From NCBI GenBank assembly GCA_037976565.1, contig CP137672.1, forward strand, positions 32,224,843 through 32,288,842: 64,000 bases of DNA, given 5' to 3'. Numbering within the stretch: position 1 is the first letter of the stretch; the number at the start of each line of letters is the position of its first letter. The notes under the pieces are model-generated. The model had not been told where the DNA came from, ran no database searches, and worked only from the letters and a program-made list of their open reading frames with translations. Both the position numbers and the translations under genes were made by a program. Shown in pieces: positions 1 to 11,419 of the stretch. Source of the stretch: Mesocentrotus franciscanus. Lineage: Eukaryota > Echinodermata > Echinoidea > Camarodonta > Strongylocentrotidae.

Positions 1-146
1 CTTTTAGGTTGCTTGAACTATTTTTTATTATTGAAACTGTTTCACACAAAATAACTATGTGAAGTCAAACACAGAAAGACACGAACGTGGACACACACGA
101 ATGCACACGCACATAAGCCCATGCCCATGCATACATACAGGTGTCG

Positions 147-235
147 GGTAAAAATGCCAGAGGAAATAATGCCAGTGGAAAAAATGCCAGTGGACAAAAT
201 GCCAGCGGTAAAAATGCCAGCGACAAAAATGAGAA
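147..235. repeat. 15-bp minisatellite, short copy
   Basis: About five to six units of a 15-bp repeat with consensus close to GGTAAAAATGCCAGN lie here, each unit differing by one to three bases. The same 15-bp repeat, with GTC in place of GCC, forms a much longer array at 41.0-41.4 kb. Both arrays start after a similar GGTGYC-GG junction, suggesting that they belong to one dispersed repeat family. Confidence 0.85.
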
Positions 236-249
236 CCCTTCAAGTTAGT

Positions 250-740
250 GCTAGGGTGTAGAAGTTATGCACGAGCTAGATTTTAGTTATTTTTTCTCTG
301 GGAGATCTCCACGTCGAGGCGAGATGCGAGCCTATATAAGCTGCCATGTTCTCGATTAAAGTATTGGACCCTATAAGGAGCTCGGCGTGCCTGCACGTTA
401 TCCGTGGTCAAGAAGCGGGGAGTCAGCAAGAGAGACATTAGCTGAGCTGCCCAGTCGACGGCGTTGTCAAACAAGTTTAGAGACTGGCCGAGCGACCCGG
501 AGCTGTGAGGGACTCACCAGATGGAAGCTACCCTGTATTAAAGTTATGTACTTGTAAATTGTTTATGTTCTGTTGATCTTGAACGCCACGATTTGAAGGC
601 TGAAGATTAAAACTTCATTATACCTCTATACAATTGTGTTCTGTTGTAGTTTCTGATTAGATAGCAGTTTAAATAATTTTTTAAAAAGTCACTCACGTGA
701 CACTATTGAAATACAATTATTCTTAACAGGTGAATGAGTT
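250..740. other. Possible LTR-like or promoter-like remnant
   Basis: This non-coding stretch contains a CCTATATAAGC TATA-like motif near 330, a GC-richer block after it and ATTAAA about 200 bp downstream, an arrangement like a retrotransposon LTR. No second copy, primer-binding site or coding region is visible nearby, so the identity is a guess. Confidence 0.22.
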
Positions 741-1400
741 TGTAACGCGGCACTTAACATAGATTCATACATTGAATATGATTATATTACGAAAAGGGCC
801 TAATCACATTATCTTACGTAGAGCTTACCATTTACATTTTTTAAAGGGAAATCCAACCTTAACAGACAACTATACTATAAAAGAAAGCAGAAAGAGTCTG
901 ACAGAAAATGAGAAAGTTATGGATTGTTGAAAGTTGTAATCACTAAACGTATGGGCACTTCAAATTGGCTGAATCGGTAATGTCACTGTGACCAGGTGCA
1001 GCACTACTTTCCCATTTATTTCAACACACAAAATGATTTTGTTTTAAATCAAAATGTATAATTCAGGAGTTTCTTTTCTCTTTAGAGGACGTGTAATAAT
1101 GTTCCATCCATAATCATACATTTTGAGTAGTTCCCCAAGGGAGAAGGCACTAAGAATAAAAAGAGAATTAATCATATTTTAGTACACAACAAATGGGAGA
1201 GTAGTCCCATGATGACTACGTCTTGATCCACTGACCAAATTGCCCATTTGAGATGTGCTAATTGGATTTAGTGATCTCATATTTCAAACATTTATAACTC
1301 CCTTATTATTGGCCAGATTTATTTCAAACTTTCGCCTTTTTGTTTCTCCTATTTTTCTGCTTCCATTTCAATGAACCTATTACAAAGGTTGGATTGACCT

Positions 1401-1930
1401 TTAAAGGTACTATGTCCCATTTGCAGGCCAAACAATGAAAAGGTTAAATTCCACCGGCATTTGAAAGTACTAATTTTGAACTTCCCTCAAAACGAAAGGG
1501 CTTGAAAATGTCTTTTTGGGGGAAAATAACGACCGTTAGTTGTCGAATCGACTTTACTGATTGCAATCAGTAAGTAATAGTCTGATTTTCAGACCATTGT
1601 ACCGAATGGTCGTACATTTTGTGCTGCGCAAAGATTCAATCAGTTTAATTTTGGCCATTACAAGAAGTGGGTTATTGATGTAGACAAATGCTCATGTACC
1701 CTTTACAGCTCATTTTATGTATGTTATTACCAAAGAAAAAAGAAGTCAGTCAGTCACTCAATAGTGTCTGACAGTGAAGTCTAGAAAGTAAACGGGTTTC
1801 CTTGCATAATTTGAATACTAGGACACTGCTAACGTTTAAATTCCACAGATAGGACATACGTGACATATTCATAATTCCTGCAAAGTTCTACAGAATTTGA
1901 TTTTGGCTGCAAATGGGATAGTACCTGTAA
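1401..1930. mobile_element. TTAA-flanked MITE, family A copy 1
   Basis: A 530-bp non-coding element begins TTAA-AGGTACTATGTCCC and ends with the inverted match GGGATAGTACCT-GTAA. A second copy in opposite orientation lies at 37,306-37,824 and is similar along its whole length, including an internal palindrome around CTGATTGCAATCAG. Terminal inverted repeats plus TTAA flanks are the hallmark of piggyBac-superfamily insertions; the right TTAA here has mutated to GTAA. No transposase is encoded, so it is non-autonomous. Confidence 0.85.
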
Positions 1931-3770
1931 GGCTTGTTCAGATATGAAGCTGCAAAACGGTCAAAAACGTAGAGTTTTTTTTATGTTGACATAAAATTCA
2001 ATATGCTTTACATTTCTGTATATTATAATACAGAGCTCACTGAATATGCGCAGTCCGAAACAAACAAAAACACGTAGGTCCTTTGTTAATGCCATTTACT
2101 TTACACATAATTTTGATTTTTTTTTTTTTTTTTTTTTTCGCGGTTTACCGTGCCATACCTGAATAAGTCTCAAGTGCTTAAGAATGGCATCGATTTGTAT
2201 TGCATTTAACTCTCTCAATTTTTCTCTATTACCAACTTATGTAATTTGCCAAAATTGAAAGGTTTTAGGAACTGACATATTGATACGAAGGGGGTAGGGT
2301 GAGCATGAGACTGAGCATATCAAGTCTACTACATAAGCATTATGAAACAGGTCTACTTCATAAATAGTAATTACAAATATACGCAAAAAAATTAAATCTT
2401 TTACCCAAATCGTATAATATGTCAGTTCGTAAACCCCGTAATTCATTAAAATTGCAAGTGACATGAATGGGCATTTCAGTTCTACAGCTAAGCTATTCAG
2501 GTTTATGGCTGCAACTCACCCCCCCCCCTCTCTCTCTATAATGAAGGGGAAAAAATAACCTGAAATTTTCTTACAGTTATGCTATCGGGTGAGTGTAGAC
2601 CTCATTTTGGAAATATTCCTCAGTTTGGACTCATGGTTTAGCTTTTGGGTGGAATCTCCTGTAGTATGCACTGCTTGATCCAGGGTACAATGGACGCAAG
2701 GAATTCTAATGCATGAATAAAGCAAAAAGACAGGAATACAATTTAAGATTTTTTAAAAATATATTTTAAAACTGGAACGTAAACAATGAATTAAATAATG
2801 AATTCTGTCAGAAAAGTACTGCTTGGTAAGATTTATCAGAAATAATCTCTCGTTGCTCACAAGCATTATGTAAACACACCTTTGCATTCTAAACATTTGT
2901 TGGCAATGCAAAACGTGATTCATGATTTGTTTGTGTAAATTATCAATACAATTCTAGTTTACTAATGAGAGTAGAATGAAAGCTCTATTGACCTATACTG
3001 AGGGGGTAAAAGAACAGTTTGAAATTCGCAAAAATATGGTCGGTTATTGCAACTTACCTGCAGGTTTTAGTGATCTAAAATTAATTGAATTATACATATT
3101 TGAAACTTAGGAAAAAAAGGCCTTTCGAATGAAATGATCAATTCTGAATGTCCAATTAATCAGTGATCATGCATAATATGAAAAAAAAATATATGTACAA
3201 AAATAATACAAGTACATGTACACAATTATCGATAATGGCTTCAACTGTATCACGAGGCTGCTGGTCCTCAAGCCTCAAGGAACATCAAGAAGGTAATTGA
3301 GAGCATAAGCATTTTCTGCATGGTCTCACGTCAATGTACTGTGACCACCAAGTACTTTGAGTCCATTGCTTTGACGAAAGATGTCAAAAGATACCTACAA
3401 TTAATGAGAAAACAAATAAAGTTTTAAAAAATTGAATGGTTGATCGATACATATATGCATGCATGCAACAACACATAAGTACTACAAACTTCTTTGTACA
3501 GCCTGTGGGGAAAGAATTTTGTTTTATCCATTTACGGGTCTAATCGATTATTTCCAGATAAAGGCTTCTGTATAGGAACACACCATAAACTCATTATATC
3601 ATTTATGGTAACAAAAATTCGTACACGACTTCAGATGTAAAGTTTTTTTCCGATACACTTGCTGTCTAAACTCTGTAAAACGTTTCTGTTAATGTACTTG
3701 TTTTAGGTTATGTGTCGCAATGCTTTATTCCTCCGCGCATCGCACACGCAATATTCAATTTCCAGACATC
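1931..3770. other. AT-rich non-coding region
   Basis: No convincing coding exon, RNA gene or complete mobile element was recognised. The stretch holds a T homopolymer near 2,117-2,138, a short C-run with CT repeats near 2,520-2,540, and otherwise unique-looking AT-rich DNA. Open frames here are short and show no protein-like composition. Confidence 0.5.
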
Positions 3771-3922
3771 TGGGCCCCGTCTTATAAAATTTAGCAATTG
3801 ATTCAAATCAATCGCAACTTGAAATTAATTGCAACTCCTATCTCTTAAGTACACATGCAGTTGTGATTAATTTCAAGTTGTGACTGATTTGAATCAATAC
3901 CAACTCTTCACAATAATATGGA
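3771..3922. mobile_element. Short inverted-repeat element, family B copy 1
   Basis: The segment starts GGGCCCCGTCTTATAAA and folds on itself through ATTGATTCAAATCAAT and AATTAATTGCAACT-type inverted segments. It ends in a degraded CAACTCTT-CAATA-GG terminus. A sister copy at 46,166-46,290 has the clearer right end CTTTGTAATACGGGGCCC. It is non-coding and lies just upstream of the Gypsy remnant. Confidence 0.7.
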
Positions 3923-4119
3923 CTTTTTATATAGCCTAGGTATACACTACTGCGCTTAAAGGGATAGTTGAGTTTTGGTATAGAGGGCGCTACACAAAAT
4001 GATTTTGTGTGAGATAATGAGAAACTGGGTGTGAAATTTGAAAGAGCATACAATTTAAACGACAACGTGCCCTCGGTTAACACTGTAGAACCGACTAACG
4101 CCACTGTTGGAGCCATTTT

Positions 4120-5225
4120 TGCTCCAACCTCCGATGTAATAATTCAGGTTGCTGAATTGACAAAGTTGATAAGCGATTTAATCAACTTCCGTGGTGAGAC
4201 AAGGCAAACGCAGTCGCAGCCGCGGCCGATCGCACAGCGATATCAAGCCGAGAGCTGCTCCGAATAGCACCGGCTTGAATGATGATGGTCTTTGCTGGTA
4301 TCATAGTACCTACGGGGACAACACGCATCACTGTGGAACGCCCTGCAAACGCTATTCCTAGCAGGGAAACTAGCAGACCAGAGAGTTGGGGCGACGAACT
4401 CGACTGGTCAACAGGAAAGTCGCTTATTTTATATTTCTGATCTTAATTCAGGCGGGAAATTCCTGGTTGACACAGGTGCTGACGTATCCGTTTTTCCCCA
4501 ACCAAAACTGACAGACAGCCACCCTGACACTGGCACGAATTTTGTCCCGCAATGCACAGTATGTGTCTATGCGCCAACTATGCGCAAACCAAAATGCGGG
4601 CAAGTGTCAACGAGGCATTACGCCATACTTACGCCATACTTACGTATTGTTCACGCCATTATTCACGCATCGTCACGACATGCTTTCAGCCTTTCTTGAT
4701 CACGTATTGCGCATGCGTAGACCATGCGCAAGTAATGTGAAAACTGTGCGGGAAGTATGCGCAGCCGATGCGCAAATTGTGGGCAATTTATTCGTAAATC
4801 CGTCGTGAACTGGTCGTAAACATGCGTGCCACTCGGGCATTGGCACGCACCGGTCAGTACCGACACGGGTAGGATACGTATAGGATACGCATAGTTCGCG
4901 AAGTGTTCACGAAAGTCGTCCACCAAATTTGTCGTGCCAAAATTGTGAACATTTTGAAAATTCTGCCACGAATTCAAGCCTTGTCCCGCATTGGCCCTCA
5001 TCCTCCCTCATGTTCCGTGAACGCTTCCCGCTGTGACGAGAACGTGGCACGAAACAATGCGCAAACCATGCGCGAACCAAAATCGTGCAAGTTTCAGGGT
5101 GCCTTTTACTTTGGATTTAGGTCTTCGACGCGTATGCCGATGGGTGTTCATTATTGCCGATGTGAACATGCCCATTGTCGGAGCCGATTTTTTGCACCAT
5201 TTTGCCTTATTGCTTGTAGACATGA
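4120..5225 (+). pseudogene. Gag C-terminus and aspartic protease, interrupted
   Basis: A fragment in one frame to 4,267 resembles the tail of Gag. After a stop the zinc-knuckle region (CWYHSTYG...HHCGTPC) follows, then the protease with FLVDTGADVSVFP near 4,465-4,500, which contains the catalytic DTG triad. The C-terminal half of the protease (IADV..PIVGADFL..F near 5,150-5,205) lies on the far side of a 580-bp insertion. Stops and frame changes make it non-functional. In related elements this protease processes the Gag-Pol polyprotein. Confidence 0.75.
4521..5100. mobile_element. Inverted-repeat element inserted in the Gypsy protease
   Basis: The ends form imperfect terminal inverted repeats of about 30 bp: ACCCTGACACTGGCACGA on the left, and on the right a segment whose complement reads ACCCTGAAACTTGCACGA. 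GCC flanks both sides (4,518-4,520 and 5,101-5,103), compatible with a 3-bp target duplication. The interior is rich in GCGCAAAC-type motifs and has no transposase. Protease-like sequence resumes beyond the right end, so this is a secondary insertion. Confidence 0.7.
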
Positions 5226-5229
5226 ACAA

Positions 5230-6720
5230 GCGGAGGCTTATAGACCTGCTAACGAATCTTCAAGTCTCCGGACAACCCGCGACATGCCCGGCCATAAGTC
5301 CGGTGTTTGATTCACTGGACGGCGCTGACCAGTTCTCTCGCCATTTACGCGAGGAATTCGCCGATATTACAAAACCAGTCTATCAACCGCAAGACGTGAA
5401 ACATAAGGTTGTGCACCATATCGAAACATGTGGGCCACCCGGCCGTGATGGCAAGACCCCAACACCTTGCCCTTGACAGGCAAGAAATTGCTCGTAACGA
5501 ATTCCAACACATGCTTGATTTGGGAATTATTAGGCCATCGCAAAACCAATGGGCGTCCCCTTTGCACATGGTTCCGAAAAAAACCGAGGGTGTCTGGCGT
5601 CCCCGCGGTGATTACCGTGCTCTGTATAAGGCTACTGTTCCCGATCGTTATCCTGTACCGCAAACCTCCATGGTAAGCAGGTTTTCTCGAAAATAGATCT
5701 GCATGGTGCACGCATACCACCAGGTCCCTGTTGCACCCGATGACATATGTAAGACTGCTATTTCTACCCCATTTGGAGTTTGTCCTAATGCCTTTTGGTC
5801 TGCTCAACGCAGCTCAGACTTTCCATCACTTCATATAGACCAAGTATTGCGTGGTCTACCATTCGTCTATGCGTACATAGACGATCTGCTTGTTGCAAGC
5901 TACTCTCTGGAGGAGCATGAAAAGCACCTCCGCCTACTCTTTGCTCGGCTACAATTGTTCGATGTTATCGTAAACCCAAACAGGTGTTCCTTTGCCCATG
6001 CAGAGCGAGTTGGAATTCCTTGCATGGTCATCACATTGACCGAGGAGGCGTTAGTCCACTCCCTGCGAAGGTGGTCGCATTTTGCGATTGTAGCGTTCCA
6101 ACTTCCGTGAAACGAGGATTCTTGGGGTTGGTGAATTTTATCGCCGATTTATCCCTAACTGTGCTGAAATCCTCATGCCGCCCACCGACCTCCTTCTAAA
6201 TCACACGAAACGATCTCGAAAACCATTGAATTGGTCACCGACGTGTGATACCGCATTCGCTGCCATCAATGAGGCTTTAATTAGCACAAGCCACTTTACA
6301 CTTTACTGTCCGAACACTGTCCGAACACCGACTCATGCATCACTCTGCTTGCATGATGGTAGCTGCATCCGATCGGGCTAGCTGTAGGCGGAGTTGTCCG
6401 ACAACTCCATGAAAACGCCTGGCAGCCAATTGCATTCTTCTTGCGGAAATTGAATCCCGCTGGGACTAGGTATAGCACATTTGGACGCGAACTCCTTGCA
6501 ATTTACCTGACCATTAAGCACTTCCGATACATGCTGGACGGTAGAGATTTTGCGTCTACACTGACCATAAACCATTGATCTATGCTTTCAACGCGAAACC
6601 CGATCGACATAATACCCGTGAGATTAGACCACTCAATTACATTTCGCAGTTTACTACTGACCTACGACACGTGAAAGGTCGAGATAATGTAGTAGCTGAC
6701 ACACTACCCCTACCTGACAG
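5230..6720 (+). pseudogene. Ty3/Gypsy reverse transcriptase and RNase H, frameshifted
   Basis: The reverse transcriptase starts in one frame near 5,230, shifts at about 5,410-5,470 and continues with the segment [20 protein letters not shown]. It then breaks again near 5,695 and resumes with the catalytic block YAYIDDLLVAS near 5,870-5,900. RNase H-like sequence follows (GGVVRQLHE, YSTFGRELLAIYLTIKHFRY near 6,390-6,535), again in more than one frame. The order and motifs are those of Ty3/Gypsy Pol. At least four frame changes or stops are present, so no functional polyprotein can be made. Confidence 0.85.
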
Positions 6721-7880
6721 CAATACATTGCATACTGATACTCAGATTGACTTTGACCTTGATCCGGAGTTACAAGCTCTCCTTAAACCCGGATCCGACA
6801 CATGTATGGTTCTCAAAACCGTACCGCTCGTTACCACAGGTGGCGAGATCATTTACGATACCTCACACGGTCCCACACGTCCTTTCGTTCCGAAGGATAA
6901 TAGGCGGGCCGTGTTCAACGCCATATTCACGGATTGTCTCATCCAGGAGTACGCGCTACGCAGCGCGCTATCACTTCGCGATTTATTTGACCCGGATGAA
7001 CAAAACTGTCCGTAAATGGGCTCAGGAATGTCTTCGATCCTTGCCAAAAGTCGAAGATACATCGACATATGAAGGCACCCCTTGGGACCTTCGCACGGGC
7101 ACATTAATCTGGTGGGTCCGTTACCTCCTTTGAACGGTAACATGTATCTACTCACCGTTGACCGATACACGAGATGGCCCGAAGCTATCCCTATTGCCGA
7201 TATTACCGCTGAAACGGTCGCCAAAGTCTTTGTTGACAGGTGGATCGCAGTGTTTGGAGCGCCAGACACTATCACCACTGACCGCGGCCGTCAATTCGAA
7301 TCTCGGCTCTTTGCGGAGTTGACCAAACTTTTGGGAACAACTCGCATTCGAACCACCGCATACCACCCAGCTGCAAATGGGTTGGTCGAAAGGTTCCACC
7401 GACAGCTCAAGGGTTCTTTCAAAGCCCATGAAGATCCGACACATTGGACCGAATATTTGCCTTTGACACTTTTTGGTATTCGTACCACCGTGAAAGAAGA
7501 TTTGTCAATCTCGCCCTCCGAGTTGGTATATGGCACCAACTTGCGCTTGCCCGGTCAGTTCATTGCGCCGGAACAATCCGATGTAGATCCAAGCGACTAT
7601 GTTTTACGATTACGACAGAACATGGCCTTATGTACTCTAACGCCGACCCGAGCCAAACAAGGAAAACCGTACATTCCTAAGGATTTATTTGAATGCTCAC
7701 ACGTTTTTGTTAGGGTAGATGCTGTGTGTAAGCCTCTACAACAACCATACACTGGTCTGAGGATTCCGCTTGTCCCGACACGCCAATTTCGACCGATTGC
7801 CCGAACACAACATCGGGTAACCCGCAATCACCTACGCGGAGTTCGTCAGAACCTGCCGCTGCGCACTCCCCCCTCGCAGA
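6720..7880 (+). pseudogene. Ty3/Gypsy integrase region
   Basis: A long open stretch from 7,082 encodes an integrase core with the three catalytic acidic positions in context: [19 protein letters not shown] and [18 protein letters not shown]. The spacing fits the DD35E pattern. It is followed by [17 protein letters not shown], usual in this family. The upstream linker from RNase H (6,620-7,015) is in a different frame, and the zinc-binding N-terminal domain is hard to recognise. The open frame runs on to 8,023 but its last 50 or so codons look non-coding. The core is the best-preserved part of this copy. Confidence 0.85.
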
Positions 7881-8028
7881 ACCACAGACTCCACATGTCC
7901 GACAAACTGGGTCAGGACGACATATGTCATCCGTTGGCCGAAACGATATGTTCATTTTCTTTGTTAAGTCATCTTTTTGATATTTCAATACATAGGTTTT
8001 GGTGTACCGTAAGTAAGATATAATTTGT

Positions 8029-8438
8029 ATGCCTCCGCTACAAAGTAGCCGGAGGCATTATGTTTTCTGGTTGTCCGTACGTCCCGTTCTCGTTATCGCG
8101 ATTCTCAAGAACCGATTGATGGATTACCGCCAAACTTGGGTCATGTATGTATCTTGCATAGCTAATGAACTGATTAGATTTGGGGGTCATGAGGTCAAAG
8201 GTCAAAGGTTACAGGGCTCATTATGTATGCATATAAATAGCTTGTGAACGCATTATAATTATAACCGACAGATGGATTAATATCAAACTCAGGACAGGAA
8301 TTTATCTTGCAGAGCCATGTATATGAAAAATAGCTTGTAATCACGATATTCTGAGAACCGTTAATGGATTACTATCAAACTTGAATATTAAAAATTGCTT
8401 CCGCTTTGGTTTGTAAAATCGCTCTATGGCGGAGGCAT
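8029..8438. mobile_element. MITE with ATGCCTCCGC termini
   Basis: The 410-bp segment begins ATGCCTCCGC and ends GCGGAGGCAT, a 10-bp perfect terminal inverted repeat. The left end is itself a hairpin (GCCTCCG...CGGAGGC). It is non-coding and separates the integrase region from the polypurine tract of the Gypsy element, so it inserted into that element's 3' untranslated region. Confidence 0.75.
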
Positions 8439-8508
8439 CATTTTCGACTGCGCGCAGTCGGAGTTCCATCTAGTTTGATTATGACTTCCTTACTAAGGGG
8501 GGATTCGA

Positions 8509-8760
8509 TGTAGTGACCAAATTTCACGATTTTTTTTATTTTTGTTAAAATTGTACATGTTTAATAAGTATTGTTATCCCATTTTTTTAATGGCGACTAG
8601 CTAGGGAGACTTAATTTCGCTTGCGTGATGGTACTTTTCCATCCCGCTGTCTGGCTTTGCAGACATGATCCAACCAGTTCTGTCTGGTTTGTAATATATT
8701 TTATTATAACGTAGACTTTTCCTTTATTACGTACAGCGCGTATACTGACATGTTAGTGTA
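8509..8760 (+). repeat. Putative start of Gypsy 3' LTR
   Basis: The purine run AAGGGGGGA at 8,495-8,503 is followed by TGTAGTGACC at 8,509, the expected layout of a polypurine tract next to the TG of an LTR. The far end cannot be fixed because no second LTR is present in the window. Confidence 0.45.
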
Positions 8761-9099
8761 TACGCTTTTTTCAAATAAGTTTTCAACCAATCACGCTGCA
8801 GTGGTGATTGGGGCTTTTGCTCTGATTTACCATGTGGGAATCAGTGGGAATTATTATATCGGTACACACAGGTTGTTACTGTGTTTAATGTGCCGGTCGA
8901 ATTTTTATCCAACGAGGATCGAACGACTTCGTCCCCGGACCACTACCGGTGGACTTGCTCACCAAACGTCTTGCATTTTGTGAGTTTAAATTTTGACTCT
9001 TTGTATATTGTTTTGTGGAGAGACTTGTGTATCACCTTTACCAGCATATTCTAGCATCTGTCTCTTCTATCGCCGTCATCCATTGTGTTGTGTTGACAC

Positions 9100-9450
9100 G
9101 TTGATTATCGTCATCGTCATCACCTCACCATCATGATATTCATTGTCATCCCCCTCATCACTGTATTCATCTATTGACTGTATCATCATGCAACGACATC
9201 GCTGCATGTATTCGTCTCCTCACCATCATCGACGAGACCATCGCCACAACCACATCATCGCCGTCATCGTCTTCGTCAGTATCGTCTTCGTCATCTTCGT
9301 CTTCATCATCGTCTTCGTCATCATCGCCGTCTTCATCATCATCATCATCATCGCTGTCATCATCGCCGCGTCTACAACGTCTTCGTCATCATCGCCCTCA
9401 TCATCGTTTTCATCATCGACAGCATCGTCATTTCCTGACCTCGTCATGGA
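9100..9450. repeat. Imperfect ATC/GTC trinucleotide repeat
   Basis: About 350 bp are dominated by CATCATCGTCTTCGTCATC-like trinucleotides. All three frames stay open for 70-130 codons because of the period of three; the encoded Ser/Ile/His-rich strings are artefacts of the repeat, not genes. Confidence 0.85.
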
Positions 9451-9989
9451 TGCTGATTTGGTTCGATTAATTTATCTTGAACGCTTTGCTGAAATATTTA
9501 ATGATCCTTTTGTGCTTGATTTTTGATGATTGATTATTGTTGTTTTTGTATGATTGATTATATATATATATTTGTGTATTCAATTTTGATCGTGACGGTA
9601 TATTAACCTCGAGGTGAGTTTCATACTCCCTTGAGAAGATCCCATTGATTTTTGTATCCAGTGATTGAGATATGATGTCATTTATATCTATGTTCAATTA
9701 ATGACCTACATCATATGCCCATGATTATTGCTACCAAAGTTTGTAATGCGGCTTCACATACATCTATTAAATAGAACAAGTTGTTCTTAGTTCAGTTCCA
9801 TAAATCCAGCCTGACGAAGATTATTATTGTGGATGTTAGTTCGTGTACATCACATTACAGTGATCACTGTTTTATTTAAGTTGATAATTGCCGTCTGAGA
9901 GTGTTGTTCGCTCCCATTTGATTATTGTGTTTATTTTTTGTGTGCCCGAACGATTATACGAACCTTGACTATTTGTGCTGTTTATTTAT

Positions 9990-10240
9990 ATTAAATTGTT
10001 GATATTAATTATATAACCTTATTGTTTGATAGTGAGATCGTGAGATCGTAAAGTTAAAAAGTACAACCCATTCGGGGAGTTCTACAAGGTTATTACAAAT
10101 TGAATTCCATTTATGTACTCCTGTAAAACGGATAGAATGGGTTCTTATACTTAAACGGGTAATGGGAACACAACGATTATCCCGTGTACGAGTGTGATAC
10201 GTATGGAATGAAGAATTCGTTCTAAACATATCATAGAAAA
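9990..10240 (-). pseudogene. LINE reverse transcriptase C-terminal fragment
   Basis: Read on the minus strand, 10,229-10,005 encodes a fragment with SIRFTGVHKWNSICNNL and a following hydrophobic stretch. This resembles the extreme C-terminus of CR1/L2-like LINE ORF2 proteins, which typically carry an S-I-R-[FY]-G-[PK]-x-[LIV]-W-N motif. Upstream coding sequence on the same strand is decayed. It is a 5'-truncated, dead fragment. Confidence 0.55.
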
Positions 10241-10829
10241 ATACAGGGAGAATCCCTTTGTGATACTTTATATATTAAGTTTTACAAGTTCAAACACAGG
10301 GAGAATTTTTAATTTAACAAATAGCGGTAGACTGGGACTACGAAAGTCAGGCTTTTTTAACCAGTCGTAGGCTACTGCACGTTTTTGTAAAGTATATAGT
10401 TTATCAATATAGATTGGTGGGTATAAATATATGAGTTTGGATAAAACACCTAAAAGCCTACTTCTTGAAAGCTTAGAAGATATGTTAGCAATGTGATACT
10501 TTCAGTCAAGTGACTCATGAATAAGAAAGCTTAAGAAAGGTAATGACACAGTTTTTTCAACAGTATTTTATATTCTTATCGGGTCATTGTTTGATGGAAT
10601 TTTTTTGATGAAATAATAGCTTGTTACATCTGAACCAGTCGTTCAACATTTGTAATTAGGTGATCTGCCGCATAGCGTAGCATATTGATTTCGTCAGAAT
10701 CTATTTTTTCCCCTTTCTTTCTGTGTGGATTTTGTTGGCTTCATATCTCATGAATGACAAGGTTAATGACAATGTCAATGAAGTTTTCATGACAAGTGCC
10801 ATATACATGATTATTTTTTCCCCTTTTCT

Positions 10830-10950
10830 TTCTTTTTCTTTCTTTCTCTCTCTTATTTTTTTTAAGCCGCCAAAAAGGGGAGGGGGGCACGGGCCGGCTG
10901 TGCCCCCGCCTGAATCCGCGCCTGGTTCCAATAAAGGAAGAAATCCCCGC
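10830..10950. mobile_element. hAT-like short element terminus
   Basis: The minus strand contains CCAGGCGCGGATTCAGGC followed by a GC-rich stretch and, further in, CCCCTTTTTGGCGG. The same CAGGCGCGGATC terminus recurs at 21,258 and 22,073 in this window, each time before a G-rich tract. The grouping as hAT-like MITE ends is an inference from similar termini; boundaries are not resolved. Confidence 0.4.
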
Positions 10951-11194
10951 CCCCGCCCCCCCAAAAAAAGATAACAATAACCCTCCGATGAAATGTTCTG
11001 CTGTTTTATAGCTGATATGAGTACTTGATATTATTTTCATACCAAGTACCAATCTTTAACACAACTGATCAGATCATGTAATATTCAGGTGCAATTTTGA
11101 TAGAATTAAATCGCCCTTATTTATCATCTTTATCTCTCACTTTCGAGCTATGACAGGTTTTCTAGCTCCTCTCTACGTGTCCCCCTCCGGTCTC

Positions 11195-11265
11195 CCTCTC
11201 TCTCTCTCTCTCTCTTTCTCTTTCTCTTTCTATCTCTATCTATCTCCCCCTCTCCCTATCTTCAA
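11195..11265. repeat. CT-rich microsatellite
   Basis: A run of (TC)n with interspersed TTTC and TATC units lies immediately outside the left GTGCCCC-repeat arm. Confidence 0.8.
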
Positions 11266-11419
11266 CGTGTTCTTCCCATGGGACATTATATCACATTTTA
11301 TGTTACAGGAAGGAAATCTTACTCTAGTGGATTAACTGGAACCACGCAAAACGCTTCATTTTTAACAGATCGAACTGACTGGACATGGTCCCTTCCTATC
11401 GCAAATTTGCTCTATATCA

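Larger units (their letters stand above)
4120..8760 (+). mobile_element. Decayed CsRn1-type Ty3/Gypsy retrotransposon
   Basis: In order the element shows a Gag tail with a CX2HX9CX3C motif (CWYH near 4,293), an aspartic protease, reverse transcriptase, RNase H, integrase, a polypurine tract (AAGGGGGGA at 8,495-8,503) and the start of a putative 3' LTR. The CHCC-type Gag knuckle is the recognised signature of the CsRn1 clade. Several frameshifts and stops break the polyprotein, and two short inverted-repeat elements have inserted (4,521-5,100 and 8,029-8,438). No 5' LTR is recognisable; the left part is truncated or replaced by other repeats around 3.9-4.1 kb. It is a dead copy. Confidence 0.85.

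Noticed and set aside
4663..5310. Overlapping open frames of 110-147 codons
   Set aside because: Most lie within the inverted-repeat element inserted in the Gypsy protease; only the part after 5,101 belongs to the retrotransposon.
9143..9526. Overlapping Ser-, Ile/Val- and Met/Asp-rich frames
   Set aside because: Products of an ATC/GTC trinucleotide repeat.
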